A DNA stretch of 64,000 nt, from assembly GCF_018271995.1 (NCBI RefSeq), contig NZ_JAGUCO010000015.1:1-64000 (forward strand), in the 5' to 3' direction. Numbering within the stretch: the stretch's first letter is position 1; the number at the start of each line of letters is the position of its first letter. This DNA is from Carboxylicivirga linearis (lineage in GTDB: Bacteria; Bacteroidota; Bacteroidia; Bacteroidales; Marinilabiliaceae). Of the stretch, positions 36,093-45,361 are shown piece by piece. The notes below the pieces were generated by a model that ran no database searches, had not been told where the DNA came from, and saw only the letters and a list, made by a program, of their open reading frames with translations. The position numbers and the translations under genes are program-made.

Positions 36093-37217
36093 ATGAAAAA
36101 ATTGCTATTTGCCTTGACAATTGCTTCTTTTTTTACGGCATGTCAATGCGATAAAGCTAAGCTTGACTTAATTGATGCTAATGCTTTTGAAACAACCCTT
36201 AACGATAAGGCTATCAAGTTGTATTCCATTACCAATGCCAATGGTTTAACAGCTCAGTTAACCAATTACGGAGCCCGTGTTGTTAGCCTTTGGGTTCCAG
36301 ACAAAGAAGGTACCTTTGCTGATGTCAGTCTTGGTTTCCGCACTGGTGATGAATACCTTAATAATAAAGAAAACTTCTATGGAGCAACCATTGGTCGTTA
36401 CGGCAACCGTATTGGAAAAGCGCAGTTTGTAATTGAAGAAGATACTTTCAATATCGATATGAATGATGGAGAAAATACTTTGCACGGTGGTGCCGGAGGG
36501 TTCTTCTCAAAAATTTGGGATGTAAAACCAGTTGGAACCAACTCATTGGAGTTTACATATACATCTGTTGATGGTGAGCAAGGATATCCGGGTAATGTTG
36601 ATGTAAAAGTTGTTTTTGAATTAACAGATAAAAATGAGTTAAAGATTGAGTATTTTGCTTCAACAGATAAAACAACTCATGTTAATTTAACAAACCATAC
36701 TTATTTTAACTTGGGTGGCGAAGCTGCAGGTACTATTAATGATCACTTATTAATGATAAATGCTGATGCTTTTACTCCTGTTGATGGCGGATTAATACCT
36801 ACAGGTGAATTGGCTCCGGTTGAAGGAACTCCATTTGATTTTAGAAAAGCTACAGCAATTGGTGATCGTGTTAATGCTGATGATGAACAATTAAGGCTAG
36901 GTGGTGGATACGATCATAACTGGGTGCTTAATCAGGCTGTTGATGGATTAACATTAGCTGCAACATTAAAAGAACCGGTTTCAGGTCGTGTAATGGATGT
37001 ATACACTAACGAGCCTGGTATTCAGTTTTATGGCGGTAACTTTATTGATAATAAAGATATGGGTAAGTATGGTAAAACTTTAAATTATCGCGAGGCTCTT
37101 TGTTTAGAAACTCAACATTTCCCAGATACACCAAATAAACCTGATTTTCCTTCAACTTTGTTAAATCCTGGAGAAGACTATTATTCAATTTGTGTTTACG
37201 CTTTCAAAGCAGAATAG
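36093..37217 (+). CDS. Aldose 1-epimerase (mutarotase), lipoprotein
   Basis: A 374-residue GalM-type enzyme that interconverts alpha and beta anomers of free aldoses such as arabinose, galactose or glucose. Lipobox FFTAC (Cys17) places it in the periplasm or on a membrane rather than in the cytoplasm. Family motifs: NYGARVVSLWVPD, YGATIGRYGNRIGKA, LHGGAGGF, the catalytic His in LTNHTYFNLGG and catalytic Glu in LCLETQHFPDTPNKP. It stands alone between terminators. A near-consensus -7 box TACTTTTA lies at 36029-36036, and the tandem half-sites seen at its neighbours are absent. Confidence 0.93.
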   Translation: MKKLLFALTIASFFTACQCDKAKLDLIDANAFETTLNDKAIKLYSITNANGLTAQLTNYGARVVSLWVPDKEGTFADVSLGFRTGDEYLNNKENFYGATIGRYGNRIGKAQFVIEEDTFNIDMNDGENTLHGGAGGFFSKIWDVKPVGTNSLEFTYTSVDGEQGYPGNVDVKVVFELTDKNELKIEYFASTDKTTHVNLTNHTYFNLGGEAAGTINDHLLMINADAFTPVDGGLIPTGELAPVEGTPFDFRKATAIGDRVNADDEQLRLGGGYDHNWVLNQAVDGLTLAATLKEPVSGRVMDVYTNEPGIQFYGGNFIDNKDMGKYGKTLNYREALCLETQHFPDTPNKPDFPSTLLNPGEDYYSICVYAFKAE

Positions 37218-37236
37218 CTCAAAAAAAATATTTTAT

Positions 37237-37276
37237 AAAGAAAAGAAGGTTGTTTTTGCAACCTTCTTTTCTTTTT
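37237..37276 (+). terminator. Terminator after the epimerase gene
   Basis: Perfect 16-bp stem (37237-37252 and 37259-37274, core GAAGGTTG/CAACCTTC), a 6-nt loop and a T-rich tail. A-rich on the left, so possibly active in both directions. Confidence 0.9.
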
Positions 37277-37291
37277 CATGGCAGTCTCTGT

Positions 37292-37299
37292 TATATTTG
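37292..37299 (+). promoter_or_regulatory. Predicted -7 element for the HTCS gene (TATATTTG)
   Basis: Exact TAnnTTTG just after the terminator, giving a leader of about 70 nt before ATG 37376. No ATTGTCCACCT-like half-site occurs at the -19 bp spacing. Confidence 0.6.
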
Positions 37300-37375
37300 T
37301 ACATAACTTTAAATAACAAATCAGCCCAGGTAAGATAAGAGTTAAAGAGTTTGTTTGGTTGTATTAAAGCTGTGT

Positions 37376-40300
37376 ATGAAAAAATTCCCTCTTAAAATAG
37401 TATTATTTCTTTTCTATGCTTTTGTCTCATTAAAAGTTTCTGGTCAGAGAAATCCTCGAATCGAATATATTAATATCGAAAACGGATTGCCGCAAAACAC
37501 GGTTCAATCCATTACAAAGGATGCTTATGGATTTATTTGGTTCGGAACCGATAATGGTTTATGCAGATACGATGGTTATGGATTTGAATATTACTATTCA
37601 AATGGTGCTGAAGATCAATTATGGCATAACCGCATTTTACATTTAACCACCAACGGCAAAAATTATTTATTTGTTTCCAATCAAAAGGGCCTGCAAATTC
37701 TTAATCTATTAACCGGAAAGTTTGTTACAATACAACAAAGTAAGGTTAATCTAATCTTTAAACAAGATGTTGTAAATAGCTTTTTTGATGGAGATAATCT
37801 GTGGGTAATTACAAGAACCAATGGGATATATAAAATATCCGAAAATACAAATGTCTTTGAGGTGATTGGTCATTACTGGACTTCTGAAGAATCTCCTTCT
37901 CCGCTTAATATCTATAAAAGTAAAGAAGGAGAAATGTTATTGGGTACAGAAGCAGGGATATTTAAGTTTGATTCTTCGAAGGAGAAGTTTGTTGCTTACC
38001 AACTAAATCACAATACAATAAATTCTGAAACGATTCAAAGTATCTTTGATGATGAAGAAAACCTTTATTTAGGTACAACTAATGGCATGTACCTTTGCGG
38101 GAAACAATCAGGAGCAATAGAATGGTTTAGTCATGATACAGATAGAAAGAAAAGTATAAACCACTCAAATGTTACAGCTATCTCAAAAGTATCTGATAAT
38201 ATTTTGTTAATTGGTACCTTGGGTGGGTTAAGTACATTAGATATCAAAAGTGGTGATGTAAACAGGTTCAGGCTTTTTAATAATCGGGAAGAGCAATATC
38301 AGGCTGAATTTATTCGCTCTATTTATGCCGATAATCAAGGTAGTATATGGATTGGAGGGGATAAAATTGGATTGGCTTATTTTAATGTGCATCAAAAAAA
38401 CTTCAATTCATTAGATAATTCTAACCCCGATTTTGCAGTTGTCAACAGTAACATTATAAATTCTATTTATAAAAGCAATAAAAATCTTTGGGTTGGAACA
38501 GCGGGTTACGGTTTGGTTCGTATCAATCAAGAGAGCAATCAGACAAAAGTGTATCGTACCCAATCAGATAATTCTAATTCTATTGAAAGTAATTTTATCA
38601 CTTCAATCTATGAAGATGAAAGCAACCAAATATGGGTTGGTACATGGGGAATGGGTATTCAGGTGCTCCAAAATAATGGTCGTTTTAAGGCCTTACATGA
38701 AAGTGATGGATTAGTAGGAGAGTTTATTTCTACTATGTATGTGAATCGTCAAGGTGACTTGATAGTGGGTGCACAGCAAGGACTTTGTATTTACAATAAG
38801 CAAGAGGGACGATTCTATCAAATAAGGCCGCTTGGCGGAATTCCACAGGATTGGGAAGTGGGGTGTATTCAGGAAGATAAGAATGGTTTTTACTGGATAG
38901 GTACAACCAATGGTCTATACCGCTTTGATGGTAAGTTGGTGAATAAAAATGAGATGACTGTAATGTCTCGTTACGAACTAGTTGAGTATAAAGAAACGGA
39001 TGGCAAGAATAGTTTGCCCAACAACTATATTACTTCACTTACAACCGATATTGATGGAAATATTTGGATGGGCACCTATGGTGGAGGTATTGCCCGGTGT
39101 GTTGAAACCAGTAATGGCAATTATGAGTTTATCAGCTTTGGGCAAGAAGATGGATTGGCAAATAATGTGGTTTATAGTGTTTTGTGTGATGACGAAAATA
39201 ATTTGTGGATAACGACAGAAAATGGCTTATCGAAATTTAATATTAAAGAAAATCATTTCACCAATTACTATCGGCAGGATGGCTTAAGAAACAATCAATA
39301 TTACTGGTCGGCCGGATTTAAAGATAAGGAAGGTAACATATATATTGGGGGGTTGAAAGGGCTTAATTACTTTCATCCCAATCAAATTTATAATTATCCG
39401 TACGATACACGAGTTGCCATAACGGCATTGAATATTTATAATCATAAAGTAACCCCCGGCGATAAATATCATGGTCAGGTGCCTTTAAAAAGAGCATCGT
39501 TTGCCAACGATACAATTACATTATCATATAAGGATAACGTGTTTTCTATGGAGTTTTCAGCAATGAATTTTCTTCATTCTTCTAAAATAAAATATGCCTA
39601 TCGTTTGTCAGGTGTTGATAAAGACTGGGTTGAAGTGGATTCAAAGCGAAGGATTGCATCGTATACAAATCTTGCTGGTGGAACCTATTTATTTCAATTG
39701 AAATCTACCGATTTGGAAGGGGTATGGAACGATGAATCTACCGAAGTATACATCGAAATTATTCCACCATTCTGGCAGGAAGTATGGTTTAAATTGTTAC
39801 TTATTTTGGTATTAATCGTGCTAGGTTCATCCTATGTTAGATATCGTTCTTTTAGAATAACAATGCAGAAGAAACGCCTTGAACAATTGGTTAAAGAGCG
39901 AACAATTGAAATCGACAAGAAAAACAAACAGCTAGAAGAAACATCTGAGCGTTTGCTTGAAAACAATGAGCAACTGGAAAAACGAAGTGCTAAAATCGAG
40001 AAGCAAAAGGTACAGTTAGAAGAGAAAAATAAGGAAATTGTTTCGCAAAGAGACCAGCTAATTGATCTTAACAAGCAGGTGGAAAGTATTCATCAAATGC
40101 GGATGCAGTTTTTTACTAATATATCTCACGAATTCAGAACACCATTAACACTTATTCTTTCGCCAATAGAACGTTTGTTAACCGGAAAGAATAGTACGTT
40201 ACCTTCAGGAGTGCGAAATTCAATTGAGGTTGTAAAGCGAAATGCCGAACGATTATTATTGTTAACAAATCAGATATTAACTTTTCGAAAGCTGGAAGCA

Positions 40301-41656
40301 GGTAAATTAAAAATCATGCTTCACAAAGCGATATTAGATGAAGTGATAGTTGAAATTGGTGAGGCTTTTAAAGTTTTGGCTGACGAAAAGGATATCGACT
40401 ATTCAATTAATGTTGAAGTAGCTGATTACAGTGGTTGGTGCGATAAATCAAAGTTGGAAGACATACTTTTTAATCTTTTGGCCAATGCTTTCAAATATAC
40501 TCCCGAAACGGGTAAAGTGGATCTGTCATTGCGTTTGAAAACCAGTAACAATCACAAAAAAACGATTGAGGTAGTCGTAACCGATAGTGGGCAAGGAATA
40601 AAACCAGATGTTATTGAAAAAGTGTTTGATCGTTTCTATCGCGCAGATAATAACCTGGGATTTGGAACTGGTATTGGTTTATCGTTAGTGAAAGAATTAG
40701 TAGATAAACAAAATGGAAATATATCAGTATCTAGCGAGTATGGAAAAGGTTCAACTTTTGTGTTGGAATTACCTATTGAACTGGAAGGATTCGATGACTA
40801 TACTGTAATAGAAGATGAAGTAGCAGAATCGGTATCGATAGATGAAAAAGTTAGTCTAATAAAAAAGGTGGCTGACGAAGATCAAACATCACTAAATGGC
40901 GATACTGATAAAGCAAAAGTATTAGTTGTTGAAGATAATGATGATCTTAGGTATTTTCTGGCTGAATCGCTCGCTGATGAATACAATGTTTATACAGCAA
41001 AAGATGGTAAGGATGGTTATGACTTATCTTTGAAGCAAGAGGTTGATTTGGTAGTTAGTGATATAATGATGCCACGCTTGAATGGCCTGGATTTATGTAA
41101 ACAATTAAAAAATAATTTAAATACCAGTCATCTTCCTGTTATTCTGCTGTCGGCAAAAGGAATGGAAGAAAATCAAGTAGAAGGTTTAGGAGTAGGAGCG
41201 GATGATTATATTACCAAACCGTTTAATCTTAGTCTGCTGCTGGCCAAGATGAAGAGCTTGATAGAGAACCGTCAGAAGCTTAAATCCATTTATCTCCAAG
41301 ATACCACCGGAGAAGAGGAACTTAGGGGAGGTTCGCTGGACGATGATTTTATGCAGAAGGTTAATGCTGTAGTTTCGGAATTGTATGCCGATCCTTCTTT
41401 TGATATTGAGACATTCGCTTCAAAAATGTACGTAAGTCGGAGTTTATTATATAAAAAATTGAAAGCATTAACAAATGTATCGCCAAACGAATATATTAAT
41501 GTCTTCCGATTGAAGAAGTCAATTGCTTTGTTAAAAACAAAAAAATACCAGGTTGCAGAAGTTGCCGTTATGGTTGGCTTCAATGATCCAAAATACTTTA
41601 GTCGTGTATTTAAAAAATTCTATAAATGTTCACCAAGTGAATATGCTAATTCTTAA
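37376..41656 (+). CDS. Hybrid two-component system sensor/regulator (HTCS)
   Basis: A 1426-residue one-protein signalling system. Order: signal peptide (about 1-24); periplasmic two-component propeller repeats (about 25-680, units such as GFIWFGTDNGL and NIWMGTYGGG); Y_Y_Y domain (about 720-797); one membrane helix (about 803-823); coiled coil (about 828-908); HisKA with His918 in NISHEFRTPL; HATPase (NLLANAFKYTPETG, DSGQGI, GTGIGLSLV); receiver with Asp1229 in VVSDIMMPRLNG; and an AraC-type DNA-binding domain to the C-terminus. HTCS proteins sense oligosaccharides in the periplasm and activate their own PUL. ATG 37376 gives a clean signal peptide; an in-frame TTG at 37355 is rejected. Confidence 0.96.
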   Translation: MKKFPLKIVLFLFYAFVSLKVSGQRNPRIEYINIENGLPQNTVQSITKDAYGFIWFGTDNGLCRYDGYGFEYYYSNGAEDQLWHNRILHLTTNGKNYLFVSNQKGLQILNLLTGKFVTIQQSKVNLIFKQDVVNSFFDGDNLWVITRTNGIYKISENTNVFEVIGHYWTSEESPSPLNIYKSKEGEMLLGTEAGIFKFDSSKEKFVAYQLNHNTINSETIQSIFDDEENLYLGTTNGMYLCGKQSGAIEWFSHDTDRKKSINHSNVTAISKVSDNILLIGTLGGLSTLDIKSGDVNRFRLFNNREEQYQAEFIRSIYADNQGSIWIGGDKIGLAYFNVHQKNFNSLDNSNPDFAVVNSNIINSIYKSNKNLWVGTAGYGLVRINQESNQTKVYRTQSDNSNSIESNFITSIYEDESNQIWVGTWGMGIQVLQNNGRFKALHESDGLVGEFISTMYVNRQGDLIVGAQQGLCIYNKQEGRFYQIRPLGGIPQDWEVGCIQEDKNGFYWIGTTNGLYRFDGKLVNKNEMTVMSRYELVEYKETDGKNSLPNNYITSLTTDIDGNIWMGTYGGGIARCVETSNGNYEFISFGQEDGLANNVVYSVLCDDENNLWITTENGLSKFNIKENHFTNYYRQDGLRNNQYYWSAGFKDKEGNIYIGGLKGLNYFHPNQIYNYPYDTRVAITALNIYNHKVTPGDKYHGQVPLKRASFANDTITLSYKDNVFSMEFSAMNFLHSSKIKYAYRLSGVDKDWVEVDSKRRIASYTNLAGGTYLFQLKSTDLEGVWNDESTEVYIEIIPPFWQEVWFKLLLILVLIVLGSSYVRYRSFRITMQKKRLEQLVKERTIEIDKKNKQLEETSERLLENNEQLEKRSAKIEKQKVQLEEKNKEIVSQRDQLIDLNKQVESIHQMRMQFFTNISHEFRTPLTLILSPIERLLTGKNSTLPSGVRNSIEVVKRNAERLLLLTNQILTFRKLEAGKLKIMLHKAILDEVIVEIGEAFKVLADEKDIDYSINVEVADYSGWCDKSKLEDILFNLLANAFKYTPETGKVDLSLRLKTSNNHKKTIEVVVTDSGQGIKPDVIEKVFDRFYRADNNLGFGTGIGLSLVKELVDKQNGNISVSSEYGKGSTFVLELPIELEGFDDYTVIEDEVAESVSIDEKVSLIKKVADEDQTSLNGDTDKAKVLVVEDNDDLRYFLAESLADEYNVYTAKDGKDGYDLSLKQEVDLVVSDIMMPRLNGLDLCKQLKNNLNTSHLPVILLSAKGMEENQVEGLGVGADDYITKPFNLSLLLAKMKSLIENRQKLKSIYLQDTTGEEELRGGSLDDDFMQKVNAVVSELYADPSFDIETFASKMYVSRSLLYKKLKALTNVSPNEYINVFRLKKSIALLKTKKYQVAEVAVMVGFNDPKYFSRVFKKFYKCSPSEYANS

Positions 41657-41739
41657 ATACTACCAGTAATGAGGAATATATTCCATGTAGATTGAATAAT
41701 ACACCATTAAGGCACTTTTAATTGTAGGTATATTGTACA

Positions 41740-41798
41740 TCTATCCACCTTATAAAAACGATTGTCCTCTTAATAGCGGCCTTCCCGAGCTACTTTTG
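41740..41798 (+). promoter_or_regulatory. Promoter with tandem HTCS-type half-sites, GH43-GH51 operon
   Basis: Half-sites TCTATCCACCT (41740-41750) and ATTGTCCTCTT (41761-41771) are 21 bp apart, followed after 19 bp by an exact -7 box TACTTTTG (41791-41798). The predicted leader is about 24 nt. A further ATTGTACATCT at 41732-41742 overlaps the first half-site. Confidence 0.65.
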
Positions 41799-41828
41799 TT
41801 TTCATTAATATGAAAAACTAAAGGCGAG

Positions 41829-43307
41829 ATGAAATATATACCTTACATACTTTTATGTGCTTTCGGACTTCAGGCATGTACGATGGAAGTAAAAAAAGAG
41901 GAGAAAAAAAATCCTTACACCGATGATTATACCAATATTTCAAGTTTAAGTCATCGTCATGAGTGGAATGCTGCTAATGTGCATGATCCATCATGTGTTA
42001 AGGTTGGCGATACCTACTATGTATATGCTACGGGAGCTTATTTTACTCCACCTAATATTAACTTTATGGATGACACCATTCATATAGGGAAGTTACCAAT
42101 TCGGAGTTCTAAAGATTTAGTTAATTGGAAGTTTGAAGGATGGGTATTTGATCAAACACCTGCTGAAGCACTAGAGTATGTTAAAAAAGTAAATGGTGGT
42201 CATGCCGCAGATAATATGTGGGCTCCATTTATTCGTCAGGTGGGAGATGAGTTTCGCTTGTACTATTCAGTATCCTTCTTTGGATCCAATGCATCTTATA
42301 TAGGTATGGCAACAGCCAAATCACCTCTTGGACCATGGGAAAATAAAGGTGAAGTTGTAAAAACAACTCGCGAAAGCAAGATGAATGCCATCGATCCATC
42401 GGTTATTACAGATCATAAAACAGGCAAAGACTGGATGATGTACGGTTCGTTCTTTGGTGGATTATATTGCATGGAACTGGATCCGGAGACTGGTTTGGCC
42501 TTAACAGCTGGTGATGAAGGTCATTTGATTGCACGCTTGGAAAATGGCCATCAGAGAGTTATTGAAGCTCCTGAAATAGTGTACAATGAAGAACAGGATA
42601 TGTACTATCTTTTTGTGTCGTACGATTCGCTGTTTAGTTTTTATAATATTCGTGTTGGACGATCAAAAATACCAACCGGTCCGTTCCTCGACTATTTTGG
42701 GAATGATATGGTAGATACAAAAGATAACTATCCGATTCTAACGCATAGTTATATGTTTAACAATCATCCTGGGTGGAATGGAAATGCACATAATGCTGTA
42801 TTAAATGATGATGGTAAGTATTATGTGATGCACCAGGGACGTTTGGCTCCTGAAAATTTAGCGTTGCAAATGCATGTGCGCGAAATAAAGTGGTTATCCA
42901 ATGGCTGGCCTGTGCTTTCTCCTGAGCGATATAATATCATTGATAACCATAAAGAAATTAAAGCAGAGGAATTAGCCGGATCATGGGAAGTAATTGTTTT
43001 GGATGATATACCGGATAAAAAACTATATGCCGAAGGAGGATGGGTGTATAAGCCTGAGGCATTTAACTTATCAGAGGAAGCAAAATGGAGTGAAGATGGA
43101 AAGATTGAAGTTAAAAAATCAGGAAATATCGTATCTTACGAGTTGAAAAAGGAAACTTTATACCTGGTTGACGAAAACAAGAATAAAATTGAATGTGCAG
43201 TATTTAGAGGATGGGACTGGGAGCTTGAGAACGAAACAATTCTTTTTAGTGGAATCTTGCCAAACGGCCGTGGTATTTGGGGTAAAAAAGTAACATCAGT
43301 TAAATAA
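41829..43307 (+). CDS. GH43 arabinanase/arabinosidase-like lipoprotein
   Basis: A 492-residue GH43 enzyme with lipobox LQAC (Cys17), followed by lysine-rich rather than acidic residues, so more likely periplasm-facing than the 34246 paralogue. Catalytic acids appear as Asp53 in VHDPSC, Asp189 in AIDPSVI and the Glu in [20 protein letters not shown]-terminal beta domain (about 380-492) ends in GIWGKKV, as in the paralogue. Likely role: cutting imported arabino-oligosaccharides. First gene of an operon with GH51, 7 bp apart. Confidence 0.88.
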   Translation: MKYIPYILLCAFGLQACTMEVKKEEKKNPYTDDYTNISSLSHRHEWNAANVHDPSCVKVGDTYYVYATGAYFTPPNINFMDDTIHIGKLPIRSSKDLVNWKFEGWVFDQTPAEALEYVKKVNGGHAADNMWAPFIRQVGDEFRLYYSVSFFGSNASYIGMATAKSPLGPWENKGEVVKTTRESKMNAIDPSVITDHKTGKDWMMYGSFFGGLYCMELDPETGLALTAGDEGHLIARLENGHQRVIEAPEIVYNEEQDMYYLFVSYDSLFSFYNIRVGRSKIPTGPFLDYFGNDMVDTKDNYPILTHSYMFNNHPGWNGNAHNAVLNDDGKYYVMHQGRLAPENLALQMHVREIKWLSNGWPVLSPERYNIIDNHKEIKAEELAGSWEVIVLDDIPDKKLYAEGGWVYKPEAFNLSEEAKWSEDGKIEVKKSGNIVSYELKKETLYLVDENKNKIECAVFRGWDWELENETILFSGILPNGRGIWGKKVTSVK

Positions 43308-43314
43308 ATTAATA

Positions 43315-44841
43315 ATGAAACTTCAATCTATTCTTACAGCTGCAATATTGTTGTGCACATCAACAATTTTTGCACAAAACAAAATTACGGCCCATACCGA
43401 TAAGGCCGAAACAACTATCAATAGAGATATATACGGTCATTTTGCTGAACACCTTGGGCGTTGTATTTACGACGGGTTCTACGTTGGAGAAGGATCGTCT
43501 ATTGAAAATGTTAGAGGTTTTCGCGTAGATATCATCGATGCATTGCGCGAAATGCAAATTCCACTGTTACGCTGGCCGGGAGGATGTTTTGCCGATACTT
43601 ATAACTGGAAAGATGGAATCGGACCTAAAAGTGAGCGTCCTTCCATTGTAAATGTTCACTGGGGAGGAGTAACCGAAGATAACAGCTTTGGAACACACGA
43701 ATTCCTTGATTTTTGTGAATTAATTGGAGCTGATGCTTATATCAACCTGAATGTAGGTTCGGGTTCTGTACGCGAAGCAAAAGAGTGGGTTGAGTATGTT
43801 ACTTCGGCCAACAAAAGCCCAATGACCGAATGGCGTAAGCAAAACGGACGTGAAGAACCCTGGAAAGTAAAATACTGGGGAATTGGTAACGAAAACTGGG
43901 GATGTGGTGGTAACATGACTCCTGAGTATTATGCAGATCTTTACAGAAACTATGCTACTTATTGTCATGGTGCTGATTATAAAATTGCCGGTGGTGCCAA
44001 CGTTGCAGATTACAACTGGACAGAAGTATTGATGAAGAAATTGGAACGTTACAAGCATATTGTTGATGGTTTGTCACTTCACTACTATGTTCACCCGGGA
44101 GGTTGGGGAAACAAAGGGTCAGCCAGAGATTTTGATGAAGCCGAATATCACCTTACTATGCAAAAAACTTACTATATGGAAGAGTTGATTAATAATCACT
44201 CGGCTATAATGGATAAGTACGATCCTAAAAAACAAATCGACATGATTGTGGATGAGTGGGGTGCATGGTATGATTGTGAACCAGGTACAAACCCGGGTTT
44301 CCTATATCAACAAAACACCTTAAGAGATGCCATCTTAGCCGGAATTCATTTGAATATTTTCAATAATCATGCTGATCGTATTAAAATGGCTAACATAGCT
44401 CAAATGGTGAATGTTATCCAATCGGTTATTCTTACTCGTGAGGATAAGATGTTATTAACGCCTACTTACTACATCTTTAAAATGTACAGTGTTCACCAAG
44501 ATGCTACTTTGGTGCCATTGGATGTTGAAACAGAAATGTATACAGTAGACGGAAAAGAAATACCTGCTTTAAATGCATCAGCTTCGGTTAAAGATGGAAA
44601 GTTAAATATGACGGTTTGTAATTTGAATCCTAACCAGGAAGAAGAAATTGAATATGCTTTTGATGGTGATTATAAAAATGCCACAGGTATGATTGTAACA
44701 GGTGATAAATTACAATCGTTAAACGATTTTGATCAGCCTGAAGAAGTATCATTAAAAGAATTCAAGGTTGGTAAACCAAAGAATGGAAAGATTAAATTAA
44801 AAATACCAGCGAAATCAGTTGTGTTGATTACATTGGATTAG
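43315..44841 (+). CDS. GH51 alpha-L-arabinofuranosidase
   Basis: A 508-residue (beta/alpha)8 enzyme removing alpha-L-arabinofuranose from arabino-oligosaccharides. The signal peptide [21 protein letters not shown] indicates a periplasmic location. Catalytic residues are visible: acid/base Glu193 in [11 protein letters not shown] and nucleophile Glu314 in VDEWGAWYD; the N-terminal GRCIYDG and [19 protein letters not shown] segments are characteristic. A C-terminal beta domain follows. Operon partner of the upstream GH43, together turning arabinan fragments into free arabinose. Confidence 0.95.
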   Translation: MKLQSILTAAILLCTSTIFAQNKITAHTDKAETTINRDIYGHFAEHLGRCIYDGFYVGEGSSIENVRGFRVDIIDALREMQIPLLRWPGGCFADTYNWKDGIGPKSERPSIVNVHWGGVTEDNSFGTHEFLDFCELIGADAYINLNVGSGSVREAKEWVEYVTSANKSPMTEWRKQNGREEPWKVKYWGIGNENWGCGGNMTPEYYADLYRNYATYCHGADYKIAGGANVADYNWTEVLMKKLERYKHIVDGLSLHYYVHPGGWGNKGSARDFDEAEYHLTMQKTYYMEELINNHSAIMDKYDPKKQIDMIVDEWGAWYDCEPGTNPGFLYQQNTLRDAILAGIHLNIFNNHADRIKMANIAQMVNVIQSVILTREDKMLLTPTYYIFKMYSVHQDATLVPLDVETEMYTVDGKEIPALNASASVKDGKLNMTVCNLNPNQEEEIEYAFDGDYKNATGMIVTGDKLQSLNDFDQPEEVSLKEFKVGKPKNGKIKLKIPAKSVVLITLD

Positions 44842-44850
44842 TATTTTGGT

Positions 44851-44879
44851 AAGGCAGGTCGGGTTGACCTGCCTTTTTT
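44851..44879 (+). terminator. Terminator after GH51
   Basis: Perfect 10-bp stem AAGGCAGGTC/GACCTGCCTT (44851-44860 and 44866-44875) with a 5-nt loop and a T run to 44879. Confidence 0.92.
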
Positions 44880-44905
44880 AATCGGATAGTAATCACTTAA
44901 GATAT

Positions 44906-44945
44906 AAATGTCACAAGACCTTGTTGTTTTGTGGCATTTTTTGTT
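44906..44945 (+). terminator. Second terminator-like hairpin
   Basis: 11-bp stem AAATGTCACAA/TTGTGGCATTT with one G-T pair (44906-44916 and 44929-44939), followed by T-rich sequence. It lies in the 520-bp gap 44842-45361; apart from a short direct repeat near 45250, I see no gene or other clear element in the rest of that gap. Confidence 0.6.
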
Positions 44946-45240
44946 TCTATAAATATTTATTGAATATTGATTCTTCACAAAATGAAATTCGAACGGAGTT
45001 GTATATCAACCAAGCCCTACAATGTATGATGAAATTGTTGTTGTACAAAAAGATATAGAAACTGAATAGTGGGTGAACTATAGGTTGTATTAACATTTTC
45101 CTACCCAATCGGAAACAAACAATAAACCAAGGCACTTCAATAAATACTATTTTCGTAAACGACGAAATAATGCTTTGATTGAAGAATGTCTGGTCTTAAT
45201 ATGCTGTAAAAAGTCTTGATACTTTGTACTCATTGCATTT

Positions 45241-45264
45241 CTACTGACTAAAATCTACTGGCTA
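45241..45264 (+). repeat. Direct repeat upstream of GH2 (CTACTGACTA / CTACTGGCTA)
   Basis: Two 10-bp direct repeats differing at one base, 14 bp apart, about 100 bp before the GH2 start. A possible activator or repressor site unlike the half-sites of the arabinan PUL. Confidence 0.35.
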
Positions 45265-45361
45265 GTACTTTGACATAATCCATCAAAAAAACGATCGATT
45301 TTCATTATTTCGCCACAAATGATTAAAGTAAATTGCTGAAGTTGAAAAGAACTGTTTACAT

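Noticed and set aside
44947-45135. Minus-strand open frame of 62 codons in the long gap after GH51
   Set aside because: No promoter box, no family resemblance and AT-rich random-looking composition.
45152-45226. Possible remnant of a transposase C-terminus (frame reading RKRRNNALIEE)
   Set aside because: Too short, with no inverted repeats or neighbouring fragments to support an insertion sequence.
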